Below are positions 53,713 through 61,927 of a stretch of 64,000 bases of DNA, one piece after another; the stretch's first letter is position 1; the number at the start of each line of letters is the position of its first letter. A program made the translations under genes and the position numbers. The stretch is from JAGVPT01 sp963772165 (lineage in GTDB: Bacteria; Bacteroidota; Ignavibacteria; UBA10030; UBA8401). The stretch is taken from NCBI GenBank assembly GCA_963772165.1, contig CAVYWA010000009.1, positions 1 through 64,000 of the forward strand, in the 5' to 3' direction. The notes under the pieces are model-generated. The model saw nothing but the letters and a program-made list of their open reading frames with translations. It was not told where the DNA came from and did not search any database.

Positions 53713-53911
53713 CCAGACGCGAGGCGCTTACCGTCCCCCCACGATGCAGTTGAACTGCACCGCCAGTGAATATTATTTGCGTGAGCAACTTAAAGAGCAA
53801 TGAAAGTTATAGCATTCGCAGAATTATACGGCGATATTTTTTTTCTCAAATAAAGCATTATTTGAGAAACGTTCTCTTGAGTTTATAGAAGTTTTTGCCG
53901 ATACTCATGCA

Positions 53912-53941
53912 GGAGTGGACCGCAATTTTGCAGTTCACTCC
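53912..53941. repeat. long hairpin upstream of the propeller sensor gene
   Basis: GGAGTGGACCGCAA and TTGCAGTTCACTCC form a near-perfect 14-bp stem with a 2-base loop. A second perfect 9-bp hairpin (CTCAAATAA/TTATTTGAG) starts about 53857. The 342-bp gap has no gene; these may be terminator-like or leader structures. Confidence 0.5.
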
Positions 53942-54054
53942 TTCACTGACGTCTGAGCCGGAAGAGAAAAACATTTCTGCCTTAAAATTTTTCCCCTCCG
54001 CTCTCAACAAGTTTACCCTACACACACGCTCCGGCAAAGGGGGCTCCGCAAAAG

Positions 54055-56649
54055 ATGGGCCCGATTGGCAGAATGTCAAGCAACAACAGCCTGCGATTTT
54101 TTCCTGCAATAATCTTTTTTTTTATCGCGCTGGGGGTACCATCATTACTCTTCGCCCTCGACCCCCAAAAATCAATCGCTCAGTACGGACAGAATGTTTG
54201 GCTTCGGAAAAACGGTTTGCCTGCAAACGCCGTCAACGCCGTCCTGCAAACCCGCGACGGCTATCTTTGGCTTGGCACATCGGCAGGACTCTTTCGTTTT
54301 GACGGCGTGAACTTTACAAAAGTGAACCTCGATGCCGAGAAAGAAGGGAAAAATGAAACCGTCTCTTCATTGCTCGAATCTAAAGACAGCAGCCTTTGGG
54401 TCGGAACGGGGTACAACGGATTGCGCCGTATTAAAAGTGGAAGAATATTTCGCTACGGCTCGAAAGAAGGTTTTCAAGATACACAAATATTAAGCCTGCT
54501 CGAAAGCCATTCCGGGCACATCTGGATCGGCACATCGAATAACGCTTACATCTTCAGCAATGGAAAATTCCTTCCCGCTCAACTTAACACAAATTACATT
54601 CTCAGCATCGCGGAAGACCCGAAGGGACACATTTGGATCGGCTCCCACCGAGGCGTTCGGATCACTGATGATAACCAGCAGCCACACATCATCAACCTGA
54701 CAACTTCGGAAGGATTGCCGAACAACATAACAACATGCACTTATATCGACCGCCAGGCAAACGTCTGGATCGGTACGGTCAACGGGTTAGTACGCTGGAA
54801 AGACGGTACGATGAAGGTGTATACCAGCAACGACGGCCTTTCCGATAATCATATTATGGCAATTTATGAAGACGGGGACAGGAATATTTGGGTAGGAACT
54901 AATCGGGGTGGGATCAACCGCCTCTCCAACGGAAAATGGACAAGCTTTACAAAAAATGACGGCTTGACGGACAATCAAGTCCTTTCAATATCGGAAGACA
55001 GCGAAAAAAGCCTTTGGGTGTGCACATCGGATGGACTGAACCAATTCAAAAATGTTAGTATCACGACATACACAACCTATGACGGGCTGGCCAATGATTA
55101 TATATCGACCGTTATTGAGACGCCCGACCGAAGCCTTTACTTCCTCAGCGACCAAGGATCGAGCGTCACTAAAATAAACAATGGCAAGATCACAAAATTC
55201 AATGTCGTGGTGGGGCCGGCTTACGTCGCGCGCGATAGCAGTCTCTGGATCAGCCAAAGCGGCGTGCTGACCAACATCAAGAATGGCCGAATTAGGCGGT
55301 ACGATACAACGAACGGGTTATCTTCAGATTGGATCTCTGCCGTTACTGAAGACGACACAAGCTTAATCATTCATATAGATCATACGGGGATCTTCAGGTT
55401 CGTCCACGGACAATTAAAGCCGTATTTAAAGGGGGGGCAGCAATATCCTTTTAAAGGATTTATTTCTTGCTTTTACCCGGAGCGAAAAGGCGTTTTGTGG
55501 ATCGGAACCGGAGACTCATTAGTCAGAATAGAAAACGGGAAGAGTGCGAGCTACACCGTCGCAGACGGTTTGGCCGGCAACTGGGTCAGCTCAATCTACG
55601 ACGACCGCGAGGGGAGTTTGTGGATCAGTTCTCCTCAAGGGGGGTTGACACGCTTTCGAAACGGAAAATTCACCCCGTATGACACCAAGATTGGTCTTTT
55701 TGCCGATGAGATCTATTGCGTTCTTGGCGACGATCAGGGGGGAATTTGGTTAAGCAGCCCGAGCGGTATCGGATTTGTCCAGCGGCAAGAACTCGATGAT
55801 TTCGCCGAAGGGCGCATAGACAAAATACATTCAAAAGTCTATGCAACTGCGGATGGGATGAAAACTGACGAGTGCTTCGGCAGCTGGCCGCCTGCCGGCT
55901 GCAAAACGCATGACGGACATCTTTGGTTCGCAACAAAGAGAGGAGCTGTCATGATTGACCCGAAAGCCTTCAAACAAAATCCACAACAGCCTCCGGTATT
56001 AATCGAACAAGCAATCGTCGATCAAAAAGCAATACCGGTCGGGCAATTTGCCAGCTTAGCTCCCGGCGCAGACAAGTTGGAATTCCATTATACGGCACTG
56101 AGTTATCTCGTCCCCGAGCGCGTTCTTTTTAAATACCAACTGGAAGGATACGACAAAGATTGGATCGATGCTGGAACGCGACGGGTGGCTTACTATACGG
56201 GCCTTCCGCCGAATAAGTATCGGTTTCGGGTGATGGCCTGTAACAACGATGGCGTGTGGAATGAAACCGGAGCCAGCTTCGCCTTCGAACTGCAGCCTCA
56301 CTTCTATCAAACGTATTGGTTCTTTGGATTTATAGCTGTTGCGCTGGGGGCGATGTCTTTTGGCTTATATCAAATACGCCTGCTGCAGCTCTTACGGCGA
56401 AAAAAAGAATTGGAAGCCCGTATACAAGAGGCAACGGCTAACATCAAAGTTTTAGGCGGCCTTATTCCTATCTGCTCTAATTGCAAAAAGATACGCAACG
56501 ACAAGGGATACTGGGACTTATTGGAGGGATATATTCAACAACACTCTGAAGCGAAATTCTCGCACGGCATTTGTCCCGACTGCGCAAAATTATTGTATCC
56601 CGATGTGTTTCCGCTGAAAAAACAATCATCGCCCGATGACATTCCGTAA
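54055..56649 (+). CDS. two-component-type propeller sensor with Y_Y_Y domain and C-terminal CxxC domain, no kinase
   Basis: The 864-residue protein has a signal or anchor (FFPAIIFFFIALGVPSLLFA). About fourteen Reg_prop repeats follow (DGYLWLGTSAGLFRFDG, GHIWIGSHRGVRITDD, NIWVGTNRGGINRLSNGKW). A Y_Y_Y domain is at about 665-745 (LEFHYTALSYLVPERVLFKY, QLEGYDKDWIDAGTRR), then one membrane helix (YWFFGFIAVALGAMSFGLY), a short coiled coil (LLRRKKELEARIQEATANI), and a C-terminal CSNCKKIRNDKGYWDLLEGY ... HGICPDCAKLLYPD domain. That last module is usually attached to kinases or receiver proteins. Hybrid propeller sensors normally carry a histidine kinase here; this one has none. It probably senses glycans from the neighbouring enzymes. 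Confidence 0.88.
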   Translation: MGPIGRMSSNNSLRFFPAIIFFFIALGVPSLLFALDPQKSIAQYGQNVWLRKNGLPANAVNAVLQTRDGYLWLGTSAGLFRFDGVNFTKVNLDAEKEGKNETVSSLLESKDSSLWVGTGYNGLRRIKSGRIFRYGSKEGFQDTQILSLLESHSGHIWIGTSNNAYIFSNGKFLPAQLNTNYILSIAEDPKGHIWIGSHRGVRITDDNQQPHIINLTTSEGLPNNITTCTYIDRQANVWIGTVNGLVRWKDGTMKVYTSNDGLSDNHIMAIYEDGDRNIWVGTNRGGINRLSNGKWTSFTKNDGLTDNQVLSISEDSEKSLWVCTSDGLNQFKNVSITTYTTYDGLANDYISTVIETPDRSLYFLSDQGSSVTKINNGKITKFNVVVGPAYVARDSSLWISQSGVLTNIKNGRIRRYDTTNGLSSDWISAVTEDDTSLIIHIDHTGIFRFVHGQLKPYLKGGQQYPFKGFISCFYPERKGVLWIGTGDSLVRIENGKSASYTVADGLAGNWVSSIYDDREGSLWISSPQGGLTRFRNGKFTPYDTKIGLFADEIYCVLGDDQGGIWLSSPSGIGFVQRQELDDFAEGRIDKIHSKVYATADGMKTDECFGSWPPAGCKTHDGHLWFATKRGAVMIDPKAFKQNPQQPPVLIEQAIVDQKAIPVGQFASLAPGADKLEFHYTALSYLVPERVLFKYQLEGYDKDWIDAGTRRVAYYTGLPPNKYRFRVMACNNDGVWNETGASFAFELQPHFYQTYWFFGFIAVALGAMSFGLYQIRLLQLLRRKKELEARIQEATANIKVLGGLIPICSNCKKIRNDKGYWDLLEGYIQQHSEAKFSHGICPDCAKLLYPDVFPLKKQSSPDDIP

Positions 56650-56930
56650 GAATCTGCTTCAGGGCTTCGCCGCACCGGCAATATTCCAAAGCTTGATTTT
56701 GACCACCTCCTTGCTTCTCTCACGATTGATAGATAGCCTGATCTTTCATTTTTTTGATTCCTGCCGGGTCATTTTCTTCTTTTCTTTGCATCTCCGTTGA
56801 GCGGTAGTTATATTGGCAAAACGGAGCGGGAGAACCGAGACGTTGGCAGCATCACTGAAGGCCTCTTAGGGAACCGTCCTTATTGCATCGCGTCGAATTT
56901 TATTCGGTCTACGAGAAAGGGTCTCCGATC

Positions 56931-58226
56931 ATGGAAAAAACGTTGCTTCTTCTTATAATGTTCATCGCCACATTATTCCCGAACCATTGCCGCGCCAATG
57001 CTCAACCCCAAAGGAATAGGGACAAGGACTCACTGGATGCCGTTGTTCAAAAGGCTCAGACACTTTATACGAACGGACAATACCTCAACGTGATCACGAT
57101 GTTGCGAGATACCGGCATGGATACGGCAAACGGCCGTATCTCTTCCCTTTTAGGATTATCATACTCTGCCATTAACGATTATGACAATGCTTTGCGTTTC
57201 TTGAAACAGGCCTGTACAATCGATTCATTCAATGTTTCATATAGGTTTCAGTTCGCAATGTTTTCTGCGCAGAGCGGGATGGTAGAGACCGCAAAAGAAG
57301 AATACCTGCGCATCATTTCCATCGATAGTTCGTTTCTCCCGGCATCCTTTCAACTGGGACTCATTTGCTACAACCAAAAATTCTACGACCAGTCGATGGA
57401 ACATTTCTCGGCAGTCATTGCTAAAAATCCGCGCGACTATCTTGCACAATATTATATGGGAACGCTGTTGGCGACATTGGCAGAACAAGACTCCGCTATC
57501 CCTTTTTTGAACAGCTGCATTCAACTCAATAAGGCTTTCGTACCGGCATTGGATGTTCTTGCCTCTCTGTACTACGCGCAAAAGAACTACACACGGGCCC
57601 TGCAACTTTACCAGAATGTCGCAAACCTCCGCCCGGGAATGGCCGACTATTCATACAAAGAGGGACTGTGCTATCGACAGCTTGGCCAATATGAAAATGC
57701 GATTCTCTATTTCAAAAAAGCAGCTGCCCTCGATTCGACAAACGCCAGCTACTTTGCCCAACTCGGATATTGTTACTATTTTTCTGCACACTGCGATTCC
57801 TCGATCATCTACAGCCTAAAAGCTGTTTCCATCGACGATGAGAATCTCTCCTACTATGCAAACCTCGCCCTGGCATACCAAAAGCTGGACTCAACCAACG
57901 AGGTCGCTGATGTCTACCGGAAGATGGTCGGCCTGCACCAACCTGATGAGATAGCCAACCTTTATTTTCAAATCGGGTCGCTCTATTTTTCCAAAAGACG
58001 AACTCTTGAAGCAATCGATGCATACAAAAAAGCGATCGCTGTCAGGCCATTGTATCCAGCCGCATTGTATTATTTAGGGGAATGTTATGAAGAGATGGAG
58101 AACCTTTCTGCTGCTCGAAAAATTTATGAAGAGTATATGCACATTACCGCGTCCGATTCGATGGGAAATGCTTCACGAGAACTTGTGCGGTATCGATTGC
58201 GGGAATTGAAGAATAAAGGATCGTGA
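56931..58226 (+). CDS. exported TPR-repeat protein
   Basis: The 431-residue product has a signal peptide (KTLLLLIMFIATLFPNHC) and then about ten tetratricopeptide units (SAINDYDNALRFLKQACTID, PASFQLGLICYNQKFYDQSM, ASLYYAQKNYTRALQLYQNV, GLCYRQLGQYENAILYFKKA). TPR solenoids bind partner proteins; no other domain is attached. The ATG at the signal peptide is chosen. It stands alone between a probable operon end and a gene scrap. Confidence 0.82.
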   Translation: MEKTLLLLIMFIATLFPNHCRANAQPQRNRDKDSLDAVVQKAQTLYTNGQYLNVITMLRDTGMDTANGRISSLLGLSYSAINDYDNALRFLKQACTIDSFNVSYRFQFAMFSAQSGMVETAKEEYLRIISIDSSFLPASFQLGLICYNQKFYDQSMEHFSAVIAKNPRDYLAQYYMGTLLATLAEQDSAIPFLNSCIQLNKAFVPALDVLASLYYAQKNYTRALQLYQNVANLRPGMADYSYKEGLCYRQLGQYENAILYFKKAAALDSTNASYFAQLGYCYYFSAHCDSSIIYSLKAVSIDDENLSYYANLALAYQKLDSTNEVADVYRKMVGLHQPDEIANLYFQIGSLYFSKRRTLEAIDAYKKAIAVRPLYPAALYYLGECYEEMENLSAARKIYEEYMHITASDSMGNASRELVRYRLRELKNKGS

Positions 58227-58272
58227 AACATTACCGCAACAAAACGTTATCACAATTTCACTTGGCCATTGT

Positions 58273-58515
58273 ATGCTTTCGATCTCACATCTCACAAAGT
58301 ATTATGGTCGTCTCAAAGCCGTCGACGATCTTTCATTCGAGCTTCAGCCGGAAAGATTGTTGGCCTGCTCTGGCCTCGCGATAACGCTTGGATTTTTCCT
58401 ACATTTTCATTTGATTGTTCAAGGAGTGATGGTCATTTTGATCAATGCCGTATGTATTTCTGTGCTGATAATTCTTGCGGCGAAAAAATATGAATCATTC
58501 AACCCTATAGAATAA
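58273..58515 (+). pseudogene. fusion scrap: ABC ATPase N-terminus joined to a membrane-protein C-terminus
   Basis: The first ~25 residues (MLSISHLTKYYGRLKAVDDL) are the start of an ABC transporter ATPase, ending before the Walker A motif. They are joined in frame to GLAITLGFFLHFHLIVQGV and ILINAVCISVLIILAAKK, which looks like the last helix of a small membrane protein, possibly SemiSWEET-like. A deletion between two genes would explain it. A functional product is unlikely. Confidence 0.6.
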
Positions 58516-58568
58516 TGCCACCGCGAGGGCATACAATAAGGGAATACGTTCATAACCCAGCTAAAACG

Positions 58569-59432
58569 ATGCCCGAAAAAAAACTAACAGCAACGCTTCT
58601 TTTGACATGCCCCGACAGAAAGGGACTGGTTTCCCTGGCTTCAAACTTCATCTTCGAACGGGGAGGGAATATCCTTGACCTCGTTGAGCACGTCAACGCC
58701 GAGGAGCAGCGTTTTTTCCTGCGGGTCGCATGGGATATGAAGGAATTCAATGTCAGCCCCGACCGTCTTACGGAAGCGTTTCTCCCAATGGCGAAGGAAT
58801 TCAAAGCAGAATGGTCGATACGGTTAAATCGTAACAGACACAGGCTGGCCATCTTCGTATCGAAATACGATCACTGTCTCCAGGAAATTCTCTGGCGTCA
58901 CGAGCTTGGTGAATTCGACGCAGACATTGCCTTGGTGGTCTCGAACCACCCCGACCTTGGCTATTTAGCGGAAAGATATCATCTTCCCTTTCACGTCTTC
59001 CCCATCTCTCAGGAAAACAAAGTTGCTCAGGAGAGAGCGGAGTTGTTGCTATTAGAAAAAAACAATGTCGACACAATTATTCTTGCCCGGTATATGCAGG
59101 TGCTGTCACCCGCGTTCCTGCAGAAATATCCGAACCGCATCCTGAACATCCACCACTCATTCCTGCCGGCATTTGCGGGAAGCAATCCGTACAAGCAGGC
59201 ATACGAGAGAGGTGTAAAAATCGTCGGCGCGACAAGCCACTATGTTACGGAAGCTCTCGATGAAGGCCCTATCATCGAACAAGACATCATCAGGATTTCG
59301 CACAAAGATTCATTGGAAGATTTGGTGCGGAAAGGTAGGGACCTCGAGCGGCTGGTGCTGGCCCGCGGGGTGCGCCTGCATCTTCAGGACCGCATTCTTG
59401 TTTACGGAGGGAAGACGATCGTGTTCGAGTAA
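58569..59432 (+). CDS. purU: formyltetrahydrofolate deformylase
   Basis: The 287-residue enzyme has an N-terminal ACT domain (KLTATLLLTCPDRKGLVSLA) and a formyltransferase-like hydrolase domain: RLAIFVSKYDHCLQEILWR, ALVVSNHPDLGYLAERY, DTIILARYMQVLSPAFL, NILNIHHSFLPAFAG-type catalytic block (N, H and downstream D in SHYVTEALDEGPII). It splits 10-formyl-THF to THF and formate, balancing the one-carbon pool that fhs fills. Length agrees with the family. The ATG at MPEKKLTA is chosen; the open frame extends 18 codons further. Confidence 0.95.
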   Translation: MPEKKLTATLLLTCPDRKGLVSLASNFIFERGGNILDLVEHVNAEEQRFFLRVAWDMKEFNVSPDRLTEAFLPMAKEFKAEWSIRLNRNRHRLAIFVSKYDHCLQEILWRHELGEFDADIALVVSNHPDLGYLAERYHLPFHVFPISQENKVAQERAELLLLEKNNVDTIILARYMQVLSPAFLQKYPNRILNIHHSFLPAFAGSNPYKQAYERGVKIVGATSHYVTEALDEGPIIEQDIIRISHKDSLEDLVRKGRDLERLVLARGVRLHLQDRILVYGGKTIVFE

Positions 59433-59512
59433 CGTGATCGGAAGTGAAACCTTAATCATCGACAAACTTTATTGCGCCACAATAGAAAAAGCTCGTTCGC
59501 GAACCTATTTGG

Positions 59513-60369
59513 TTAACTCTCGCATTGTCTCCCAGCAACCTGCCCGTAATACCCTTCACCAAAAAGATTCAAATGATTAAAGAGATGGTAGAGTTTGTAT
59601 AGCTCCATTCTCCTTTGCCAGCCGGGATTGAGCGGATAGGCTTCAGCGTAGGCCGAATAAAACGAATCTCCAAAGCCTCCGAAGAGCAGTGTCATGGCAA
59701 GATCGGCTTCACGGTGCCCATAATAGACAGCAGGGTCGACGATTGTCGGCATCCCTCCTTCCACACAAAGAAAATTGCCTGCCCACAAGTCCCCGTGTAG
59801 CAGTGCCGGTGGTTCGCCGTCGTCGGGGATTAGCTCGTCCACGCGACGTCCAAGGGCAGCAAAGAGCTTGCCGAGCTCGGCGTCGGCATACCCGTTTTCT
59901 TCTGCAAGATGGAATTGATACTGCAGACGACAGCCGTAATAGAATTCTTTCCACGACATGCTTCGCGGCATATTCTGCTGAGGTGTGGAACCGATATAGT
60001 TATCCTCGAAAAAACCGAACGATCGACGACGTGCAGCGGTGAAGCGCCGCGAATTGCCTGCCGAATTCTTCAAAAAAAATTTTCCGGTTCGGCGGAGATG
60101 AAGGGGGGAGAAATTCGAGGATAAGAATCTTTTCGTCCGCAAAAATAACGGCGGGAATTTTGACTGCATCGGCTTTCGCCAATTCCCGAAGCCCGTTGTG
60201 CTTCCTTCGAAAACATATCCGTCTGTTGAGGCGAAGTCTTGACGAAGACAATTTCTCCGTCGCTCAGCGTCGCTTTCATCGCCGTCGAGATCGACCCGCC
60301 TCCCAGAGGCATTACGGAAGCGACATTCTTCTGCAACGCATGTTCGACAAGTGAGCTAACGGGGTTCAT
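59513..60369 (-). pseudogene. fructosamine kinase family protein, two frameshifts
   Basis: Three frames make one protein. The N-terminus SLVEHALQKNVASVMPLGGG with GEIVFVKTSPQQTDMFSKEA changes frame near 60195 to NGLRELAKADAVKIPAVIF and ILILEFLPPSS. It changes again near 60045 to FGFFEDNYIGSTPQQN, then PALLHGDLWAGNFLC (the kinase HGDLWxGN loop) and TIVDPAVYYGHREADLAMT. Fructosamine-3-kinases phosphorylate glycated lysines so that the sugar detaches, repairing proteins. The repaired size of about 285 residues is normal. The gene overlaps the LMW phosphatase gene by 14 bases. Confidence 0.82.
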
Positions 60370-60829
60370 GTTCGATTTTTTTCAAGAGCCCGTTGCACGC
60401 GTCTTCAAGAATATCAAGGACATGTTCAAACCCTTCGGGCCCTTCGTAGTACGGATCGGGAACTTCATCTGCCGTTATCTTTTGACAATAGTCGGTCATC
60501 AGCGAAAGTTTTTTCCGGTATTGTTTTCCTGTGTCCATCGATTGAAGATCCCGGAGGTTTTCTTTGTCCATTGCGATGATCATATCGAATTTATCAAAAT
60601 CGACGGCAGGGTTGAATTTCCTCGCCCGGCTGTTGAGAGGATATCCTCGCTTGCTCGCATGGGAGCGCATCCTCGCGTCGGGAAGTGCGCCGATATGATA
60701 GCCGGCCGTTCCGGCTGAGTCAACTTCGATCGCTAATCCATCCGACTTCTTTTCCATGATGCCTTCTGCCGCAGGAGATCGGCAAATGTTGCCTAAACAG
60801 ACGAAGAGTATTTTCTTTCCCATGACCAT
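60356..60829 (-). CDS. low-molecular-weight protein-tyrosine-phosphatase family protein
   Basis: The 157-residue enzyme has the P-loop C-L-G-N-I-C-R-S (C11 and R17 from the first start) near the N-terminus and the general acid in EVPDPYYEG (DPYY). The start may be the ATG giving MGKKILF. LMW-PTPs dephosphorylate tyrosine; members next to fructosamine-kinase genes have been reported to act on sugar phosphates, fitting a deglycation pair. It precedes and overlaps the fructosamine kinase gene on the minus strand, so the two are probably translated together. Confidence 0.92.
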   Translation of the reverse strand: MVMGKKILFVCLGNICRSPAAEGIMEKKSDGLAIEVDSAGTAGYHIGALPDARMRSHASKRGYPLNSRARKFNPAVDFDKFDMIIAMDKENLRDLQSMDTGKQYRKKLSLMTDYCQKITADEVPDPYYEGPEGFEHVLDILEDACNGLLKKIEHEPR

Positions 60830-60907
60830 GACGATACTTGAATAAAAGTGATAGTTAAATAATCGACATTTTTTTACATTGTTTCAAGGACCCAATTGAA
60901 TTAGTCG

Positions 60908-61016
60908 TGGCTCAGTTTAAGTAAGAAATTGTCATGCCCACGAAAGTGGACATCCATGATGGAGGGAAAAAACTATTTGGATTCCCGCTTTCGCGGGAAT
61001 GACAAACTGAGCCAGC
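60908..61016. repeat. palindromic repeat, copy 2
   Basis: TGGCTCAGTTT and AAACTGAGCCA bound a segment with GTCATGCCCACGAAAGTGG near one end and GGATTCCCGCTTTCGCGGG with AATGAC near the other, matching copy 1 at 51870. The outer arms differ from copy 1 but remain perfectly paired, which suggests that the folded structure is maintained. Confidence 0.8.
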
Positions 61017-61088
61017 ACCATTGAATTTTCCTGATGAAAGCGAGGAAAAAAGGATATACCTTGCGTCAGACCCTAATCAAACAATCAC

Positions 61089-61589
61089 ATGCACATGAAT
61101 AGGAGAACCCCAATGGAACATGCTGAAGACAAAGTTGCCGACCGTACCCGTAGACTTCATTTTCTCTATCTTGGATTTATTTTCGTGATGGCAATCTACG
61201 GAGTAGCTCCCGCGCAGACAGTGCCCAAAGAAAAGCCATACATTGTCGAGTATTATTATAAGGCAAAGTGGGGATATGCGGATGAGTTTATCCAGCTCTA
61301 CAAAAAGAATCATTTTCCTGTCATGAAAAAAGAGATGGAGATGGGAAGAATTCTTCAGATTTCGGTGACAAAACCACGCTATCATACCACCGAGGACGGC
61401 CGGTGGGACTACAAGGTGACGCTTGTCTGGAAAAACATCCAGGTAACGGATGACGGGTTTGATGAAGCAAACCTGATCCGCGAAATGTATCCCGATCAGG
61501 AGACATACAAAAAAGAAGAACAGCGGCGATTTGAAATTCTCCTCGGCCACTGGGATGTGCCAATCGTCGATGTCGATTTAAACAAGTAA
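61089..61589 (+). CDS. exported protein of unknown function
   Basis: The 166-residue product has a membrane/signal segment at about 27-44 (LHFLYLGFIFVMAIYGVAPA). About 120 residues follow that look like a dimeric alpha/beta-barrel (ferredoxin-like) domain: KPYIVEYYYKAKWGYADEFI, KNHFPVMKKEMEMGRILQIS and DYKVTLVWKNIQVTD. It may start at the second ATG (MEHAEDKV). No reaction is assigned. The next gene is also a small alpha/beta-barrel protein, 46 bases on. Confidence 0.65.
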   Translation: MHMNRRTPMEHAEDKVADRTRRLHFLYLGFIFVMAIYGVAPAQTVPKEKPYIVEYYYKAKWGYADEFIQLYKKNHFPVMKKEMEMGRILQISVTKPRYHTTEDGRWDYKVTLVWKNIQVTDDGFDEANLIREMYPDQETYKKEEQRRFEILLGHWDVPIVDVDLNK

Positions 61590-61635
61590 GCGGTTGAAAA
61601 TAAAGACTTTTTATCACAACGAAGATAGGATTACA

Positions 61636-61914
61636 ATGGAATACTTTGCCCTCATCTACTACCTGGTCGACGACTATCTATCGCGCAGGACTGCCTTTCG
61701 CGAAAGGCACCTTCGCCTTGTGAAAGAAGCAAACAGCATAGGAGACTTGGTTTTAGCAGGAGCTTTCAGCGACCCTGCAGACCGGGCGCTTCTTGTTTTT
61801 CGCGTAAAGAACAAAGGAGTGATCGAGGAATTTATTCGAAAAGATCCCTACGTCGAAAATGGATTGGTCACTCGATGGGAAATCCGGCCATGGTCCGTTG
61901 TCATCGGCAGATAA
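61636..61914 (+). CDS. YciI-like family protein
   Basis: The 92-residue protein has the YciI pattern: MEYFALIYYLVDDYLSRR, FRERHLRLVKEANSIGDLVL, AGAFSDPADRALLVFRV and a final EIRPWSVVIG. The conserved histidine in RERHL and D/S in FSDP are typical. The family is distantly related to dimeric alpha/beta-barrel enzymes, and its reaction is usually unknown. Full length, cytoplasmic. The poor ribosome site (GATAGGATTACA) suggests coupling to the gene before. Confidence 0.88.
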   Translation: MEYFALIYYLVDDYLSRRTAFRERHLRLVKEANSIGDLVLAGAFSDPADRALLVFRVKNKGVIEEFIRKDPYVENGLVTRWEIRPWSVVIGR

Positions 61915-61927
61915 CAGGGCACGAATT

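Noticed and set aside
53849..53875. CTCAAATAA/TTATTTGAG hairpin with T8 as a terminator
   Set aside because: The T run precedes the stem on the + strand and becomes an A run after it on the other strand, so neither RNA has the terminator order.
58273..58515. Functional ABC transporter ATPase
   Set aside because: The frame leaves the ATPase family before Walker A and continues as an unrelated membrane helix; it cannot bind ATP.
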